A program made the translations under genes and the position numbers. From positions 1-41,901 of the forward strand of contig CAJTEY010000037.1 of NCBI GenBank assembly GCA_910575775.1: 41,901 nucleotides of DNA, in the 5' to 3' direction. This stretch comes from Lachnospiraceae bacterium. Its GTDB lineage: Bacteria > Bacillota > Clostridia > Lachnospirales > Lachnospiraceae. Of the stretch, positions 22,671 through 32,225 are shown in pieces. The stretch's first letter is position 1; the number at the start of each line of letters is the position of its first letter. The notes below the pieces were generated by a model, which saw nothing but the letters and a program-made list of their open reading frames with translations, searched no databases and was not told where the DNA came from.

Positions 22671-22821
22671 AAAAAACCATGAGAAGTTATTTCCAGCATA
22701 GCGGCTTACGATTCAGACATACTACATAGTAATCGTAACTGCACAGCTTTTGTGGTTATGATAAACAATCAGTCTCTCATTAATTATTCAGGGGTTGATG
22801 TCTTATGAAGGGGGAAGGGAA

Positions 22822-23046
22822 ATGAGAAACAGAGCATTGGACTGCCTTGCCCTGACGATTGCCATTATCGGCGCTATCAACTGGGGATTGATCGGACTTT
22901 TCAGCTTTGACCTTGTGGCATTTATTTTCGGTAACATGTCATGGTTTTCCAGGATCATTTACGCCCTGGTGGGTATCGCCGGACTGTATATTATCACATT
23001 CTATATGTACACGAACGGCAATTTGGCAGAGTCAGACAAGGCATAA
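22822..23046 (+). CDS. DUF378 family small membrane protein
   Basis: 74 residues with two transmembrane helices: LDCLALTIAIIGAINWGLIGLF and SRIIYALVGIAGLYIITFYMY. The INWGLIG motif is characteristic of DUF378. The ATG at 22822 follows GGGGGAAGGGAA and is preferred to the in-frame ATG at 22795, where no site is seen. It is a single-gene unit ending at a bidirectional terminator. Function unknown. Confidence 0.85.
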   Translation: MRNRALDCLALTIAIIGAINWGLIGLFSFDLVAFIFGNMSWFSRIIYALVGIAGLYIITFYMYTNGNLAESDKA

Positions 23047-23073
23047 GTACGGACAGAAGAAAACTGCAAAGAG

Positions 23074-23121
23074 AAAAACAGAACCGGTGGTGTCTGATCA
23101 GATGCCCCGGTTCTGTTTTTT
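23074..23121. terminator. Bidirectional terminator between convergent units
   Basis: AAAACAGAACCGG pairs with CCGGTTCTGTTTT and is followed by more T residues. It ends both the DUF378 gene and the long minus-strand cluster that finishes with rsfS. Confidence 0.88.
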
Positions 23122-23128
23122 AAACGGG

Positions 23129-23485
23129 TTATTTGCCTTCCAGTGCGTTCTTGTCTGTCAACACGCCGTCCCGCCAGATTCGTTCCAGATCATAGAACAG
23201 ACGGTTCTCCCTGTCAAAAATATGGATGATCACGTCCTGAAAGTCCATCAGAATCCAGTTAGCGTTCTGGTAACCTTCCATCTGTCTTAAGTTTACGCCT
23301 GCCCTGCCGAGCACTTCCGAAATATTGTCCGCCATAGCCTGTATCTGGCTCTTATTGCTGCCGTCCGCAATGATAAAATAGTCTGCAATGGTAGAGATGT
23401 CACTGATATCAATGATACGGATATCCTCCGCCTTTTTATCTTCCAGCGCATTTACTGCCATAAGTGCTGTTTCCTTCGTGTTCAT
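23129..23485 (-). CDS. rsfS: Ribosome silencing factor
   Basis: Binds ribosomal protein L14 and blocks joining of the ribosomal subunits when nutrients are short. The 118-residue protein has the family core: DIRIIDISDISTIADYFIIADGSNKSQIQAMADNI (about 19-55), GYQNANWILMDFQDVIIHIFDRENRLFYDLERIW (about 75-108). Length is normal. It is the last gene of the minus-strand cluster, following yqeK by 64 bases, as in most Firmicutes. Confidence 0.95.
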   Translation of the reverse strand: MNTKETALMAVNALEDKKAEDIRIIDISDISTIADYFIIADGSNKSQIQAMADNISEVLGRAGVNLRQMEGYQNANWILMDFQDVIIHIFDRENRLFYDLERIWRDGVLTDKNALEGK

Positions 23486-23549
23486 AACAAGTACCTTACC
23501 TTTCTCTGAGTCATATTGATAACAGCATAATTTTATAAATGCTGCTCCT

Positions 23550-24134
23550 CTATCTTTTATAGTACTGATATGTCCTGTTTGTCATATCATCCACCTGTCC
23601 GTCCGTGGTTCGCAGATAGGCAAGCGTGTCTGCCAGTATTTTTTCCATGGCACTGTCCAGATCCTGATAAGCGAGTCTTCGGATCAGACTTAAGTCTCTG
23701 TTCTGCTTTCGTCCGGGTTCAATGTAATCTGCAATATAGACCATTTTCTCCAGCCTGCTCATATCGGGACGGCCTGTCGTGTGATAACGGATTGCGTTTA
23801 GTATGTCCCCATCCGTCACACCATATTTGCGCTCCGCAAGATAAGCGCCGGCTTTTGCATGTAAAAGCGCGGTCGGATTGCTGCGCTCTACTGCTGTCAC
23901 GTTGAGTCGGGCTTTTTCGCAGATCGCTACCAGCTCCGACCCATGCATGGATTTGGCGCAGTCGTGCAAAAGCCCCGCGATCATGGCTTTTTCCATATCT
24001 TCAGCGTGAGCCATTGCCAGTGCAGCGGCTGTATAAGCCACTCCCAAAGTGTGCGTGTAGCGTCCGGTGGACAGTTCTTTTTCCATAGCCCGGCGCAGTT
24101 TTTCTATTTCTGACTGATGATGATTCTGACTCAT
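23550..24134 (-). CDS. yqeK: YqeK-type HD-domain phosphohydrolase (symmetrical Ap4A hydrolase)
   Basis: Cytoplasmic HD-domain protein; YqeK homologues hydrolyse diadenosine tetraphosphate to ADP. The metal-binding residues are visible in RYTHTLGVAYTA (about 22), GLLHDCAKSM (about 48), LLHAKAGAYL (about 86) and IRYHTTGRPDMS (about 115), with IADYIEPGR near 134. The 194-residue length is normal. AAAGGA lies 7 bases before the ATG. It normally sits directly after nadD, but here a 4.9 kb surface-protein gene separates the two. Confidence 0.93.
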   Translation of the reverse strand: MSQNHHQSEIEKLRRAMEKELSTGRYTHTLGVAYTAAALAMAHAEDMEKAMIAGLLHDCAKSMHGSELVAICEKARLNVTAVERSNPTALLHAKAGAYLAERKYGVTDGDILNAIRYHTTGRPDMSRLEKMVYIADYIEPGRKQNRDLSLIRRLAYQDLDSAMEKILADTLAYLRTTDGQVDDMTNRTYQYYKR

Positions 24135-24163
24135 GAAAGTATCCTTTCTCTTCCCGGAAGCTG

Positions 24164-27100
24164 TTACGGCGTTTTAAACCATGCTATGGTTCGCGGGTTG
24201 ATTTTAAAGCTTACAGTTTTTTGACCGCCGTATACTCCAACACCCTGTATGGTGACTTTAGCAGTCCCCTTCTTTCTGTTATCTACATAGGAGACAATTG
24301 CATATTGATCCTTGGAGAGTTCCCGGCCATTTAACTTTACGATAAGATCCTCTTTTTTTAGGACGACAGACTCCATGTCGTACGTTTTTATCACACCATT
24401 TTTCAGAGATACGCTTGCTTTTTTCAAGCTCATGTTTGCGGGCAGCACACGGTAGGAAACTCTGGTTTCCCCGGTGTAGTTATTAAGGCCCTCTACGCTC
24501 ACCGTCAAAACAGAGTTTTCCGGCACTTGATCATTCGGGCTGAGTACCATGCCGTTTTCGTCCGTAAACGTATACGTTTTTTTAAAATCCGTTCCCGCAG
24601 ACAGCACTTTGCCGTTAAAATCGGTTATTTTCGGTGTACTCTTGTATTTTCCCTTGCCAGTCATACCCGCCTTCTCTCCGTTTTTCGGCGCGGCAGCCAT
24701 CACATCCTCCGCTGTAACAGTAAGCTTGCCTATATCCTGCGGTAAAATGGAGAAAGTCAGAGAAACAGAGTCTTTGAAATTCCCCTTTCCCTTTACGGTG
24801 AAGGTGGGAGGTTTCGCATCTTCTATTCTGGGTATTTTGTTGTTGTTTTTATAAGTGACCGTATAGTCTGTTCCTTCCGTGAGCAATGAGTTCTGATACG
24901 TGACAACTATTTTGGGCTTCGCTCCGCCCTTTTCATAATAAACCTTTTTGTCTGCCAGAGAAACTTTTACGGTTTTTTCTGCCGACTGATAACCTTCTTC
25001 CAGTGAATATGGCGTAATCTCGAAGGTCTTTTTTACGGTACCAGTGTAGCCGTTGATACCGGTTATGATAACGGAAGCTTTTTTACCGACATTGGTTGTA
25101 TTGTCGTAGTCCAGTGTGTAATCGGTACCAAGTATCATGGGAATTTGGGTATTCCCGTCTTTGTATGAAATTGTCAATAGCTGTGTCAGTTTATCTCCGG
25201 TATAGGTCAGTTTACGCAGACCCTGTATATCCAGTCTGGAAGCGGAAATGGGTTTCCCGGTGATTTGAAAAGTCTTTGTCACCGTTCCTGCATATTGTGT
25301 ACCAGTCCCGGTGAACGTTGCCGAGTAAGTACCGACTTCTTTCACATCAGTATCAAAGGTGACCGTATAGTCTGTTCCTTTTTTGAGTGCCATGCCATCT
25401 TTTTGAAGAACGACCCCGGCGTCCACGTCGATCTTTGCCTCACCCAGAGTTTTCCCCTGCAGATCCGACCAGGGAATGTCTTTCAGTTTACCGGGCTTAA
25501 AGGATACTTTACTTAAAAGTGTTTTTCTGGTAACGGTCAGTGAAATATTCCGTGTGCCGGAGAAATTCCCTTTGCCGGCGATGGTAATGGCATAAACGCC
25601 CTCCTCCGCGCACGATGTCATTACCACATCGTCCTTTGTCATCTGTGTGATTTCAAAATCGGTATGGTATCGCAGCTTTTTCCCATTCCACGTTGCGGTG
25701 GGAGTATCCGGCGTACTTTTGCCGGAACAGTTCATATAAAGATCAGGAATCACAACTTCCTTCTCCGCAGCAGCAATGCTCTGCGGCAGGATCTGGAAAG
25801 TTTCCGTATCGGAGCCGCTGTAATTTCCTTTTCCTTTGATTGTCACAGTAGGCACTTTTTTCGGATCCGCCCAGGGCATCATACAGGCTTTCGTATTGTT
25901 CTTGTAAGAAATGGTATAATCCGTTCCCAAAGTAAGCAGTGTATCGCCGTCATATACCTTTACAGCCGGTTTCACAGCTTTCCCAGTATAAGCCTGACCG
26001 ACAATCGGTTCGATGTGAAGACCTTTCGCGGAAATCCATTTCGCATACAGGGTGATATTTCCTGTACTTCCTGTAGAAATCTCATCAATGGGACTGCCGG
26101 AATAATCTTTCTCCAGATACCAGCCCGCAAATTTATGCGCCTTGCTATCGGTTGGTATCGCATCCTGCAGGGATAGGTTTTTTTCTGCTACCGTATAGGT
26201 GACAGGGTTGGCAGATGCACCACTACCCTCAGAGCCTGTGATATAGGTAATACGATAAGGCTGCAGCACATAGGGTTTTGCATATATATCGATATCTTTC
26301 GTCACGTTTTCACAGTCATTGCTATTCTGCCATCCGTCAAAAAGATATCCTTTCGGTGCCGCAGCACGCATCACAGCATCCTCAGGAGGTGTGGCATCCT
26401 GCCCCCTTCCCAGAGTTTCTGTCTTAATCAGTTTATTATTCCGGCCGAAAAATCGTACGGTGTACTGCCTGGGTTTTACCGTCACCTCGCAGTAGGCAGA
26501 AATAAAATTCAATTTACCTTCCTCAGCCATTGCCTGTATAATGACAGTCTGCGGTTCGCTTGTATCAGCCAGCAGTTCGGTAGATACAATAGCATCGCCA
26601 TTTTGATCGGGTTCCACATCAGCAATGGAATAGTCAGAAGAAAACCATGAAATCTCATTCTTTGGAATGCCATCAGGCATCTTCGTAACATGTATTACTG
26701 CACTGTCTCCCTCCATCACAGTGATTGCATGAGGAATTTCCAGTTCTCCCGCAACAGTTACGCGGCAGGTCGCAGTCTGCTCTCTTCCGGCGTAATCAAT
26801 AATAGAAGCGGTTAGCGTACAGCTTCCGGAATCTGTTTCGGAAGTTATCACATATTCATAACCAATCGTGTCACCTGAGTTGTTCTTGATCGGTACCGTA
26901 TCAGCATCGGCGACGCTGCTGTTGCTGCTCTCCCACATAACGCTTCCAGGTTCGGCGTCAGTTGGCAAAGTAACCGTTATCTTTCTGGAAGATGCCTGTT
27001 CCATGTAAACGGTGTCACGAGAGAGAGAAAACTTTGGATTTCCGATATAGAAACGCCCCGATATGACTTCACTTACGTCACTGTCTCCGTAGTCTTCCAA

Positions 27101-29023
27101 TTTTGTGCAGGCTTTGATCATAAACTCGGAATTTACAGGAATGGGTTCTTGATACCGTTTTCCATATTTTATGGGATCTCTGCCGTCTGTCGTATAGTAA
27201 ATCTGGGCTTCGGGTGCATTTTTAACGGAAAGAGTTATTTTTCCGCCTTTATCAACGAGCCAGTAATAGTAGCCATAATTGCCGGACACATGGCGCCATA
27301 GTCTGCCGCCGGATTCACTGCTAAATTCAGGCGGTGGAAGCGTCATACGAATATTGACATGACAAATAGCATAAACATTCTGCCCTGTGTGATCCTTGAC
27401 AGCTGCGGTAATCTCTGCTGTTCCGATTCCATGTCCAAACCGGAGCATGGCGCCTTTTTTTGTTTTTCCACTGATTGATACAAGTTTTTCATCGCTGGAT
27501 GACCAGGTGACATCTTCTGCCTGGCAGCCGTCAGGAAGCTGTTTTATTTGCAATTCCTGATCGTAACCTCCTGGAACGGTGTTTATGGTTGTTGTGGAAA
27601 GGGCAAAATCCGTCTGACAGGGTGTAAAATGAAATGTATATATATCGGAAATCTTGTAATCTTTATAATCAATCGGACTCCCGGTTGCAACTGCAATTTG
27701 GAGAGGATAGTCTGGATCAATCTGGATTTTAGCCCAATCATAATATTTGTTTCCAAAGATATGCCCGGAAATAATTTCAAGTCCAGTGCTGTTATTTGTG
27801 TAATAAATACGATAAGTTGACTCACTGCCTATATATGAGCAGCTAAAGCTATAGGTATTATCCTTATCAATGGATGCTTTCCATACTGTATCGCTCACTT
27901 TTTCAGGAGTGCCCATTCCTGGACAGAAAAATTCAAGATCTCCACAGACAAGCTTTCTCGCATCAGGTTCCACAACCGTAACTTTGCAGGTCTTATCAAA
28001 CGTGTAATCTATACCATTATTATTTATAACAACATGTGCGGTTACACTGCATTCGTAGGGGAATGAGGAAAGCGTATAGGATACGCCCAGAATTCCCTCC
28101 AGCGAGTCTATATAAATGGTATTATCATTGGTCTGCCATGTGATATCGGAGTCCATCATAATACTTTCGGGAACGAGCTTAACACCGAGTTTTATTTCCT
28201 CTCCCGGTTCAATGATAATTCCCGATTCAGGAACGGCATTTCCGTTCTGGTCAACAATGATGACATCCTCTGGCAATGGCAGAATTTCTACTTTACAGGT
28301 TTTTATAATTTCACCGATACGGACGGTTATGGCTGCCGACGATGAATTGTTTTCGGAAGAATCTTCAGCTTCGGGCGCAACTGCTATATTTCCGTCCGTT
28401 ACCGAGACCAATGGATTGTCAGAACTCCATATAACTTCGTCGTAAAAAGCATATTGTGGTGTTGGTCTTACCGAGAGATTTCTTGGCTGGTTTCGATCCA
28501 GATAAAATGGCCTGGATAGATCCAGAATTTTGCCACCCTCGTCCACAATTACAAAATCAGTTACTTCAGGCTTCGGAGTTATCAATGACATCGTGTTTGC
28601 GGAAACAGAGGTCTCCGATTCCGGGGCTTTTGAATCATCGGGATGTGTTTCCTGCGAATCCTCGCCGTCAGATGAAACGGGAGGCTCTTCCATACCGTCA
28701 GGAGGCGCTACAGTCTCTTCGGAGGGATCTGTTGTAAGCTCTGCCTCCTTCTCCATGTCGGGCGATTCCTCCTGCATCTCAGGCGTTTCCGCATTTTCAG
28801 TTTCCGCATTTTCAGCAGGTATTTCAATCAGAGCAGACTCTTCCTCCGGGGAAATATTGCTTTCTGAATCATCGTTTTCTGAATCTTCTATATTTATTGT
28901 GACGGCATCTTCTTCTCCCGCCGCAGGTGCGGCATAGGCTGAATAGGACATATTTTCACTTGTAAACAGCATGATTACACACAGAAAAACAGATATCAGC
29001 CTGAATGATATTCTTTTTCTCAT
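24164..29023 (-). CDS. Large secreted surface protein with Ig-like, chitobiase-type and InlB repeats
   Basis: 1619 residues. A signal peptide (residues 1 to about 32, SVFLCVIMLFTS...AYAA) is followed by an acidic Glu/Pro/Ser-rich linker to about 140. Several Big2-like Ig domains then lie between about 150 and 900 (repeated VTWSSSD- and WESSNSSVA-type strands). A chitobiase-C-terminal-like domain sits near 600-650 (AQIYYTTDGRDPIKYG). Two InlB/Listeria-Bacteroides repeats span about 880-1005 (FDGW, FAGWYLEKDYSG, LYAKWI). From about 1010 to the end there are some seven tandem 80-95-residue repeats with the pattern LGTDYTxxYKNN...ITGKGNYSGT. No LPXTG motif or terminal membrane helix is visible, so anchoring is unclear. 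Probably an adhesin or binding scaffold. AAAGGA precedes the ATG. Confidence 0.88.
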   Translation of the reverse strand: MRKRISFRLISVFLCVIMLFTSENMSYSAYAAPAAGEEDAVTINIEDSENDDSESNISPEEESALIEIPAENAETENAETPEMQEESPDMEKEAELTTDPSEETVAPPDGMEEPPVSSDGEDSQETHPDDSKAPESETSVSANTMSLITPKPEVTDFVIVDEGGKILDLSRPFYLDRNQPRNLSVRPTPQYAFYDEVIWSSDNPLVSVTDGNIAVAPEAEDSSENNSSSAAITVRIGEIIKTCKVEILPLPEDVIIVDQNGNAVPESGIIIEPGEEIKLGVKLVPESIMMDSDITWQTNDNTIYIDSLEGILGVSYTLSSFPYECSVTAHVVINNNGIDYTFDKTCKVTVVEPDARKLVCGDLEFFCPGMGTPEKVSDTVWKASIDKDNTYSFSCSYIGSESTYRIYYTNNSTGLEIISGHIFGNKYYDWAKIQIDPDYPLQIAVATGSPIDYKDYKISDIYTFHFTPCQTDFALSTTTINTVPGGYDQELQIKQLPDGCQAEDVTWSSSDEKLVSISGKTKKGAMLRFGHGIGTAEITAAVKDHTGQNVYAICHVNIRMTLPPPEFSSESGGRLWRHVSGNYGYYYWLVDKGGKITLSVKNAPEAQIYYTTDGRDPIKYGKRYQEPIPVNSEFMIKACTKLEDYGDSDVSEVISGRFYIGNPKFSLSRDTVYMEQASSRKITVTLPTDAEPGSVMWESSNSSVADADTVPIKNNSGDTIGYEYVITSETDSGSCTLTASIIDYAGREQTATCRVTVAGELEIPHAITVMEGDSAVIHVTKMPDGIPKNEISWFSSDYSIADVEPDQNGDAIVSTELLADTSEPQTVIIQAMAEEGKLNFISAYCEVTVKPRQYTVRFFGRNNKLIKTETLGRGQDATPPEDAVMRAAAPKGYLFDGWQNSNDCENVTKDIDIYAKPYVLQPYRITYITGSEGSGASANPVTYTVAEKNLSLQDAIPTDSKAHKFAGWYLEKDYSGSPIDEISTGSTGNITLYAKWISAKGLHIEPIVGQAYTGKAVKPAVKVYDGDTLLTLGTDYTISYKNNTKACMMPWADPKKVPTVTIKGKGNYSGSDTETFQILPQSIAAAEKEVVIPDLYMNCSGKSTPDTPTATWNGKKLRYHTDFEITQMTKDDVVMTSCAEEGVYAITIAGKGNFSGTRNISLTVTRKTLLSKVSFKPGKLKDIPWSDLQGKTLGEAKIDVDAGVVLQKDGMALKKGTDYTVTFDTDVKEVGTYSATFTGTGTQYAGTVTKTFQITGKPISASRLDIQGLRKLTYTGDKLTQLLTISYKDGNTQIPMILGTDYTLDYDNTTNVGKKASVIITGINGYTGTVKKTFEITPYSLEEGYQSAEKTVKVSLADKKVYYEKGGAKPKIVVTYQNSLLTEGTDYTVTYKNNNKIPRIEDAKPPTFTVKGKGNFKDSVSLTFSILPQDIGKLTVTAEDVMAAAPKNGEKAGMTGKGKYKSTPKITDFNGKVLSAGTDFKKTYTFTDENGMVLSPNDQVPENSVLTVSVEGLNNYTGETRVSYRVLPANMSLKKASVSLKNGVIKTYDMESVVLKKEDLIVKLNGRELSKDQYAIVSYVDNRKKGTAKVTIQGVGVYGGQKTVSFKINPRTIAWFKTP

Positions 29024-29111
29024 CTTTGCATCCTTTCACACAATCATACTCTTATAAACAGATAACGCAGACTAACCAGTCTGCGTCCATTATATCACAA
29101 ATATTGTTTTA

Positions 29112-29798
29112 TTACGAATCCTTTTCATAGAGATGATTCTGCCAGATATATACAGCAACCGCCTCCGGCACAAGTCCTTGCAGGGATTTCCCTGCTTTCA
29201 CCATCGCCCGGATCTGTGTGGAGGATATGTCCATACCGGCAAATTCTAACAACTTCACAGAAGCATGGTATTTTTCCTGCAGATACCGCACCTGCTCGCT
29301 TAAGTGCGGCTGCTGTTCCTGTGTTTGCTTGCCTGATTCACGCATTCCGCTCTCAGAAGTCCCGTCTTTTACAGAAAGTGTTACTGTCGTCCGCACCGCC
29401 GCCAGAACCGTACAGTTCTGAAAAATCAGCGCCGGATTCTTCCAGTCCTCCATGGCATACAGGCTGTCCGCTCCCAGAATAAAATAATAGTCTGCTTCGG
29501 GATCGGCCGCTTTGAGTTTTTGCAGGGTATCACAAGTGTAAGTGTTCTTCCCAAGCGCTGCGTCTGAAGCCTCCATTTCAGACAGCTCAAAACCGGGCAT
29601 ATCTTTGATGGCAAGCGCTGTCATCTCACAGCGTGTCTGTATGGGCAGGACTTCTCTCTGATCTTTCATGTAAGGGACGCCGCTTGGCATGAACAGCACT
29701 TTTTCCAGTGCAAACTGCTCTCTCGCCTTATCCGCAATCGCCAGATGTCCATTGTGAATGGGATTAAAGGTGCCTCCCATAATGCCGATTCGTCTCAT
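29112..29798 (-). CDS. nadD: Nicotinate-nucleotide adenylyltransferase
   Basis: Converts nicotinate mononucleotide to deamido-NAD in NAD synthesis. The nucleotidyltransferase signature GGTFNPIHNGHL is at residues 9-20 and ISSTQIR near 190. FILGADSL and the WKNP segment near 110-120 are also conserved. At 228 residues it is somewhat longer than usual, because of a low-complexity Gly/Ser/Glu/Gln insert (about 135-165) between the conserved halves. AGGGGG lies upstream of the ATG. It is followed on the same strand by the surface-protein gene rather than by yqeK. Confidence 0.95.
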   Translation of the reverse strand: MRRIGIMGGTFNPIHNGHLAIADKAREQFALEKVLFMPSGVPYMKDQREVLPIQTRCEMTALAIKDMPGFELSEMEASDAALGKNTYTCDTLQKLKAADPEADYYFILGADSLYAMEDWKNPALIFQNCTVLAAVRTTVTLSVKDGTSESGMRESGKQTQEQQPHLSEQVRYLQEKYHASVKLLEFAGMDISSTQIRAMVKAGKSLQGLVPEAVAVYIWQNHLYEKDS

Positions 29799-29867
29799 GA
29801 GGTTCCCCCTTTTTATGCCTGTCTTTCCTATCTCTCTATCGCCGCGGGAAAATCCTGTTTCGGCCGG

Positions 29868-30164
29868 TTATCTGGGCAGGACGATCTTCGGATTCTTTTT
29901 GTCCGGCTTGTAGAGGATGATCTTTTTGCCGATCACCTGCACAACCGTGGAGTGGGTTCTCTCCGCCACCACATCGGCGATCATCCGTGGATCGTCCGCA
30001 CAGTTTTTTAACACGGCAATCTTCAAAAGCTCCCGTGTGTTGAACGCGTCGGCGATGGATGCTGTAAATTCCGGCGAGAGGCTGGATTTACCCACTTGAA
30101 AAATGGGGTCTATGCCGTTCGCCAGACTTTTTAAGTGTGCCCGCTGCTTACTTGTCAATTCCAT
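29868..30164 (-). CDS. yhbY: YhbY family RNA-binding (CRM domain) protein
   Basis: 98-residue protein of the CRM/YhbY family that associates with pre-50S ribosomes. It begins LTSKQRAHLKSLANGIDPIFQVGK, has LKNCADDP in the middle and ends VVQVIGKKIILYKPD, all typical. The ATG follows AAGGAGAT. It lies between obgE and nadD, its usual place, and probably shares their transcript. Confidence 0.93.
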   Translation of the reverse strand: MELTSKQRAHLKSLANGIDPIFQVGKSSLSPEFTASIADAFNTRELLKIAVLKNCADDPRMIADVVAERTHSTVVQVIGKKIILYKPDKKNPKIVLPR

Positions 30165-30228
30165 ATCTCAAAATCTCCTTCTCTGTTTCCGGGTCTGCAA
30201 AACATTCCCGGGATCGGACTTTGTCCGA

Positions 30229-31521
30229 TCACTTGTAGTAATCAAAGGAAAGTCCGTACATCCTTACGGTACTGCCCTCCTCTATGCCAAGCGCCTCAAG
30301 CTGCTCTAAAATACCCTGCTTGCGCATAAAATCCTGAAAGAATTTAAAGCCTTTCTCGGATTCCAGATTGGTGTAGGAAAGCATCTTTTCAATGCGCGGC
30401 CCCTCCACCACATACTCGTCCGCCTCCTCGTCGTAGACCACGGTAAAAGGCTCCTTATCAATGTCAAAATGGAACTCCGGGAAGAACTCCTGTTCAAACG
30501 TCAGCGGTTTGCTGTCCTCCATCTCGCCCAGACGGTTGTTTACAGCGTAGAGAAGCTCTCTGACGCCTTGGCCGCTGACGGCGGAAATGGCGTAGACAGG
30601 AATGCCCTGCGGTTCAAATTCCGCTTTCAGTTTCTCCACGGGATCATCGTCCTTCTCATAGATCATGTCGATCTTGTTGGCGGCGATGATCTGGGGTCTT
30701 TGGGCAAGTGTCTGATCATAAGCTTCTAGTTCTTTGTTGATGGCATAAATATCCGCTACGGGATCACGCCCTTCCGTGGAAGCCGCGTCCACAATATGCA
30801 CGATCAGCCGTGTCCGCTCGATATGGCGCAGAAATTCATGGCCAAGCCCCACACCCTCCGACGCGCCCTCGATCAGACCGGGGATATCGGCGATCACAAA
30901 ACCTTTGGCGTCCTCCAGATCTACCACACCCAGATTGGGATTCAGCGTGGTAAAGTGGTAATTGGCGATCTTTGGCCTTGCGTTCGTCACCCTTGACAGA
31001 AAGGTGGATTTTCCCACGTTGGGAAAGCCCACAAGCCCCACGTCGGCGATCACCTTAAGCTCCAGGAGCAGCTCCAGCTCTTTTGCCGGCTGGCCGGGCT
31101 GTGCGTACTTGGGCGCCTGCATGGTGCTGGTTGCGTAGTGCTGGTTACCGCTGCCGCCGCGTCCGCCTTTCAACAGAAGGAACCGCCTGTTGTCACCGGA
31201 CATGTCGGTGATGACCTTGCCGCTTTCGGCCTCACGGATCACCGTGCCCTCGGGCACTTTGATGGTGATATCCTCGCCGTTTCTGCCGGCGCAGTTCTTC
31301 TTGCCGCCTTCCTCACCGTTTTTTGCACAGTATTTGCGGACATGGCGGAAATCTGTCAGCGTGTTTAACCCTTCGTCCACCTCAAAGTAGACGCTGCCGC
31401 CGTTTCCGCCGTCACCGCCGTCGGGACCGCCGTTTGGCACATATTTTTCTCGACGGAAGGAAACGTGGCCGTCTCCTCCTTTGCCGCTTTTTACATATAT
31501 TTTCGCACGATCTGCAAACAT
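30229..31521 (-). CDS. obgE: Obg GTPase (ribosome assembly)
   Basis: Essential GTPase acting in 50S assembly and stress control. The N-terminal glycine-rich Obg fold (about 1-158) is followed by the G domain with GFPNVGKST (about 165), DIPGLIEGASEGVGLG (about 212) and NKID (about 281). A C-terminal Obg-specific TGT domain follows (about 350-430, ending GSTVRMYGLSFDYYK). The length of 430 is typical of Firmicutes. GGAG precedes the ATG. A small hairpin GATCGGAC/GTCCGATC straddles the region just after the stop. Confidence 0.96.
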   Translation of the reverse strand: MFADRAKIYVKSGKGGDGHVSFRREKYVPNGGPDGGDGGNGGSVYFEVDEGLNTLTDFRHVRKYCAKNGEEGGKKNCAGRNGEDITIKVPEGTVIREAESGKVITDMSGDNRRFLLLKGGRGGSGNQHYATSTMQAPKYAQPGQPAKELELLLELKVIADVGLVGFPNVGKSTFLSRVTNARPKIANYHFTTLNPNLGVVDLEDAKGFVIADIPGLIEGASEGVGLGHEFLRHIERTRLIVHIVDAASTEGRDPVADIYAINKELEAYDQTLAQRPQIIAANKIDMIYEKDDDPVEKLKAEFEPQGIPVYAISAVSGQGVRELLYAVNNRLGEMEDSKPLTFEQEFFPEFHFDIDKEPFTVVYDEEADEYVVEGPRIEKMLSYTNLESEKGFKFFQDFMRKQGILEQLEALGIEEGSTVRMYGLSFDYYK

Positions 31522-31556
31522 AATTTTTCTCCGTTATCATCAAACAGGAAAGAATA

Positions 31557-31589
31557 AGAAAAGCCCCAAACATCAGTATGTTCGGAGCT
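31557..31589 (-). terminator. Terminator or attenuator between rpmA and obgE
   Basis: On the minus strand AGCTCCGAACAT pairs with ATGTTTGGGGCT (two mismatches/wobbles) and is followed by TTTTCTT. It would reduce read-through from the ribosomal protein genes into obgE. Confidence 0.65.
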
Positions 31590-31603
31590 GTATCTTAAAC
31601 TTC

Positions 31604-31888
31604 TTACTTCTCTACAGGATAAACAGACGCCTGTTTCTTGTCTCTTCCTTTTCTCTCGAAACGAAGAACACCGTCCACCAGAGCAAACAGCGTATCGTCG
31701 CCGCCTCTTCCCACGTTTACGCCGGGATGGATCTTGGTTCCGCGCTGTCTGTATAAGATATTGCCCGCCTTAACAAACTGACCGTCAGCTCTCTTCGCGC
31801 CCAATCTCTTGGATTCGGAATCGCGGCCGTTCTTGGTGGAGCCGACACCCTTCTTATGAGCAAAAAATTGAAGGTTCATATTCAACAT
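31604..31888 (-). CDS. rpmA: Ribosomal protein L27
   Basis: Large-subunit protein whose N-terminus reaches the peptidyl-transferase centre. The 94-residue precursor starts [18 protein letters not shown]. The nine-residue extension ending LQFF before AHKKG is the Firmicute form that must be removed by the protease Prp, encoded immediately upstream. The rest ([36 protein letters not shown]) is standard. AAGGAGGTG lies 7 bases before the ATG. Confidence 0.97.
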   Translation of the reverse strand: MLNMNLQFFAHKKGVGSTKNGRDSESKRLGAKRADGQFVKAGNILYRQRGTKIHPGVNVGRGGDDTLFALVDGVLRFERKGRDKKQASVYPVEK

Positions 31889-31892
31889 GGTA

Positions 31893-32225
31893 TTACACCT
31901 CCTTAAATGTCAATTTACAATGCTTTTTCCCGTACTGCGCCTCAATCCGGCTCAGTCCGAGCGCCAGAGAATCCATCAGTGCGACGGAGGTTTCACGCAG
32001 GGACTGTCGTAAAAAAATACAGTAGATTCTGCCTGTCGTTTCATCCGCCTCCACCTGGATCGGTTCCTTTGTGACTTCCTCAAGAGCGTTCACTGTGTTG
32101 ATCACAAGAACCGAAATTGCCGCACAGACAATATCCTGACCGTAGTCCGCATACGCCGCGTGGCCGTTGCAGGTAAATTTCCGATATTCTCCCGCCTTGT
32201 TTTTATAAATGGTAATCTCGGTCAT
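31893..32225 (-). CDS. prp: Ribosomal-processing cysteine protease Prp
   Basis: Cleaves the N-terminal extension of ribosomal protein L27. The 110-residue protein has the catalytic His in CNGHAAY (H22) and the catalytic Cys in DIVCAAIS (C34), at the positions known from the family. It starts within the stop of rplU (TAATG, one-base overlap) and ends 4 bases before the rpmA start. The protease therefore lies between the genes for L21 and its substrate L27, as in most Firmicutes. Confidence 0.95.
   Translation of the reverse strand: MTEITIYKNKAGEYRKFTCNGHAAYADYGQDIVCAAISVLVINTVNALEEVTKEPIQVEADETTGRIYCIFLRQSLRETSVALMDSLALGLSRIEAQYGKKHCKLTFKEV

Noticed and set aside
24527..28937. Several plus-strand frames opposite the large surface protein
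   Set aside because: They are shadows of a Ser/Thr/Glu-rich repeat protein and have no domains or ribosome sites.
29065..29086. ACGCAGACT/AGTCTGCGT hairpin between nadD and the surface-protein gene as a terminator
   Set aside because: Good 9-bp stem but no T-run on the relevant strand, so I did not list it as a terminator.
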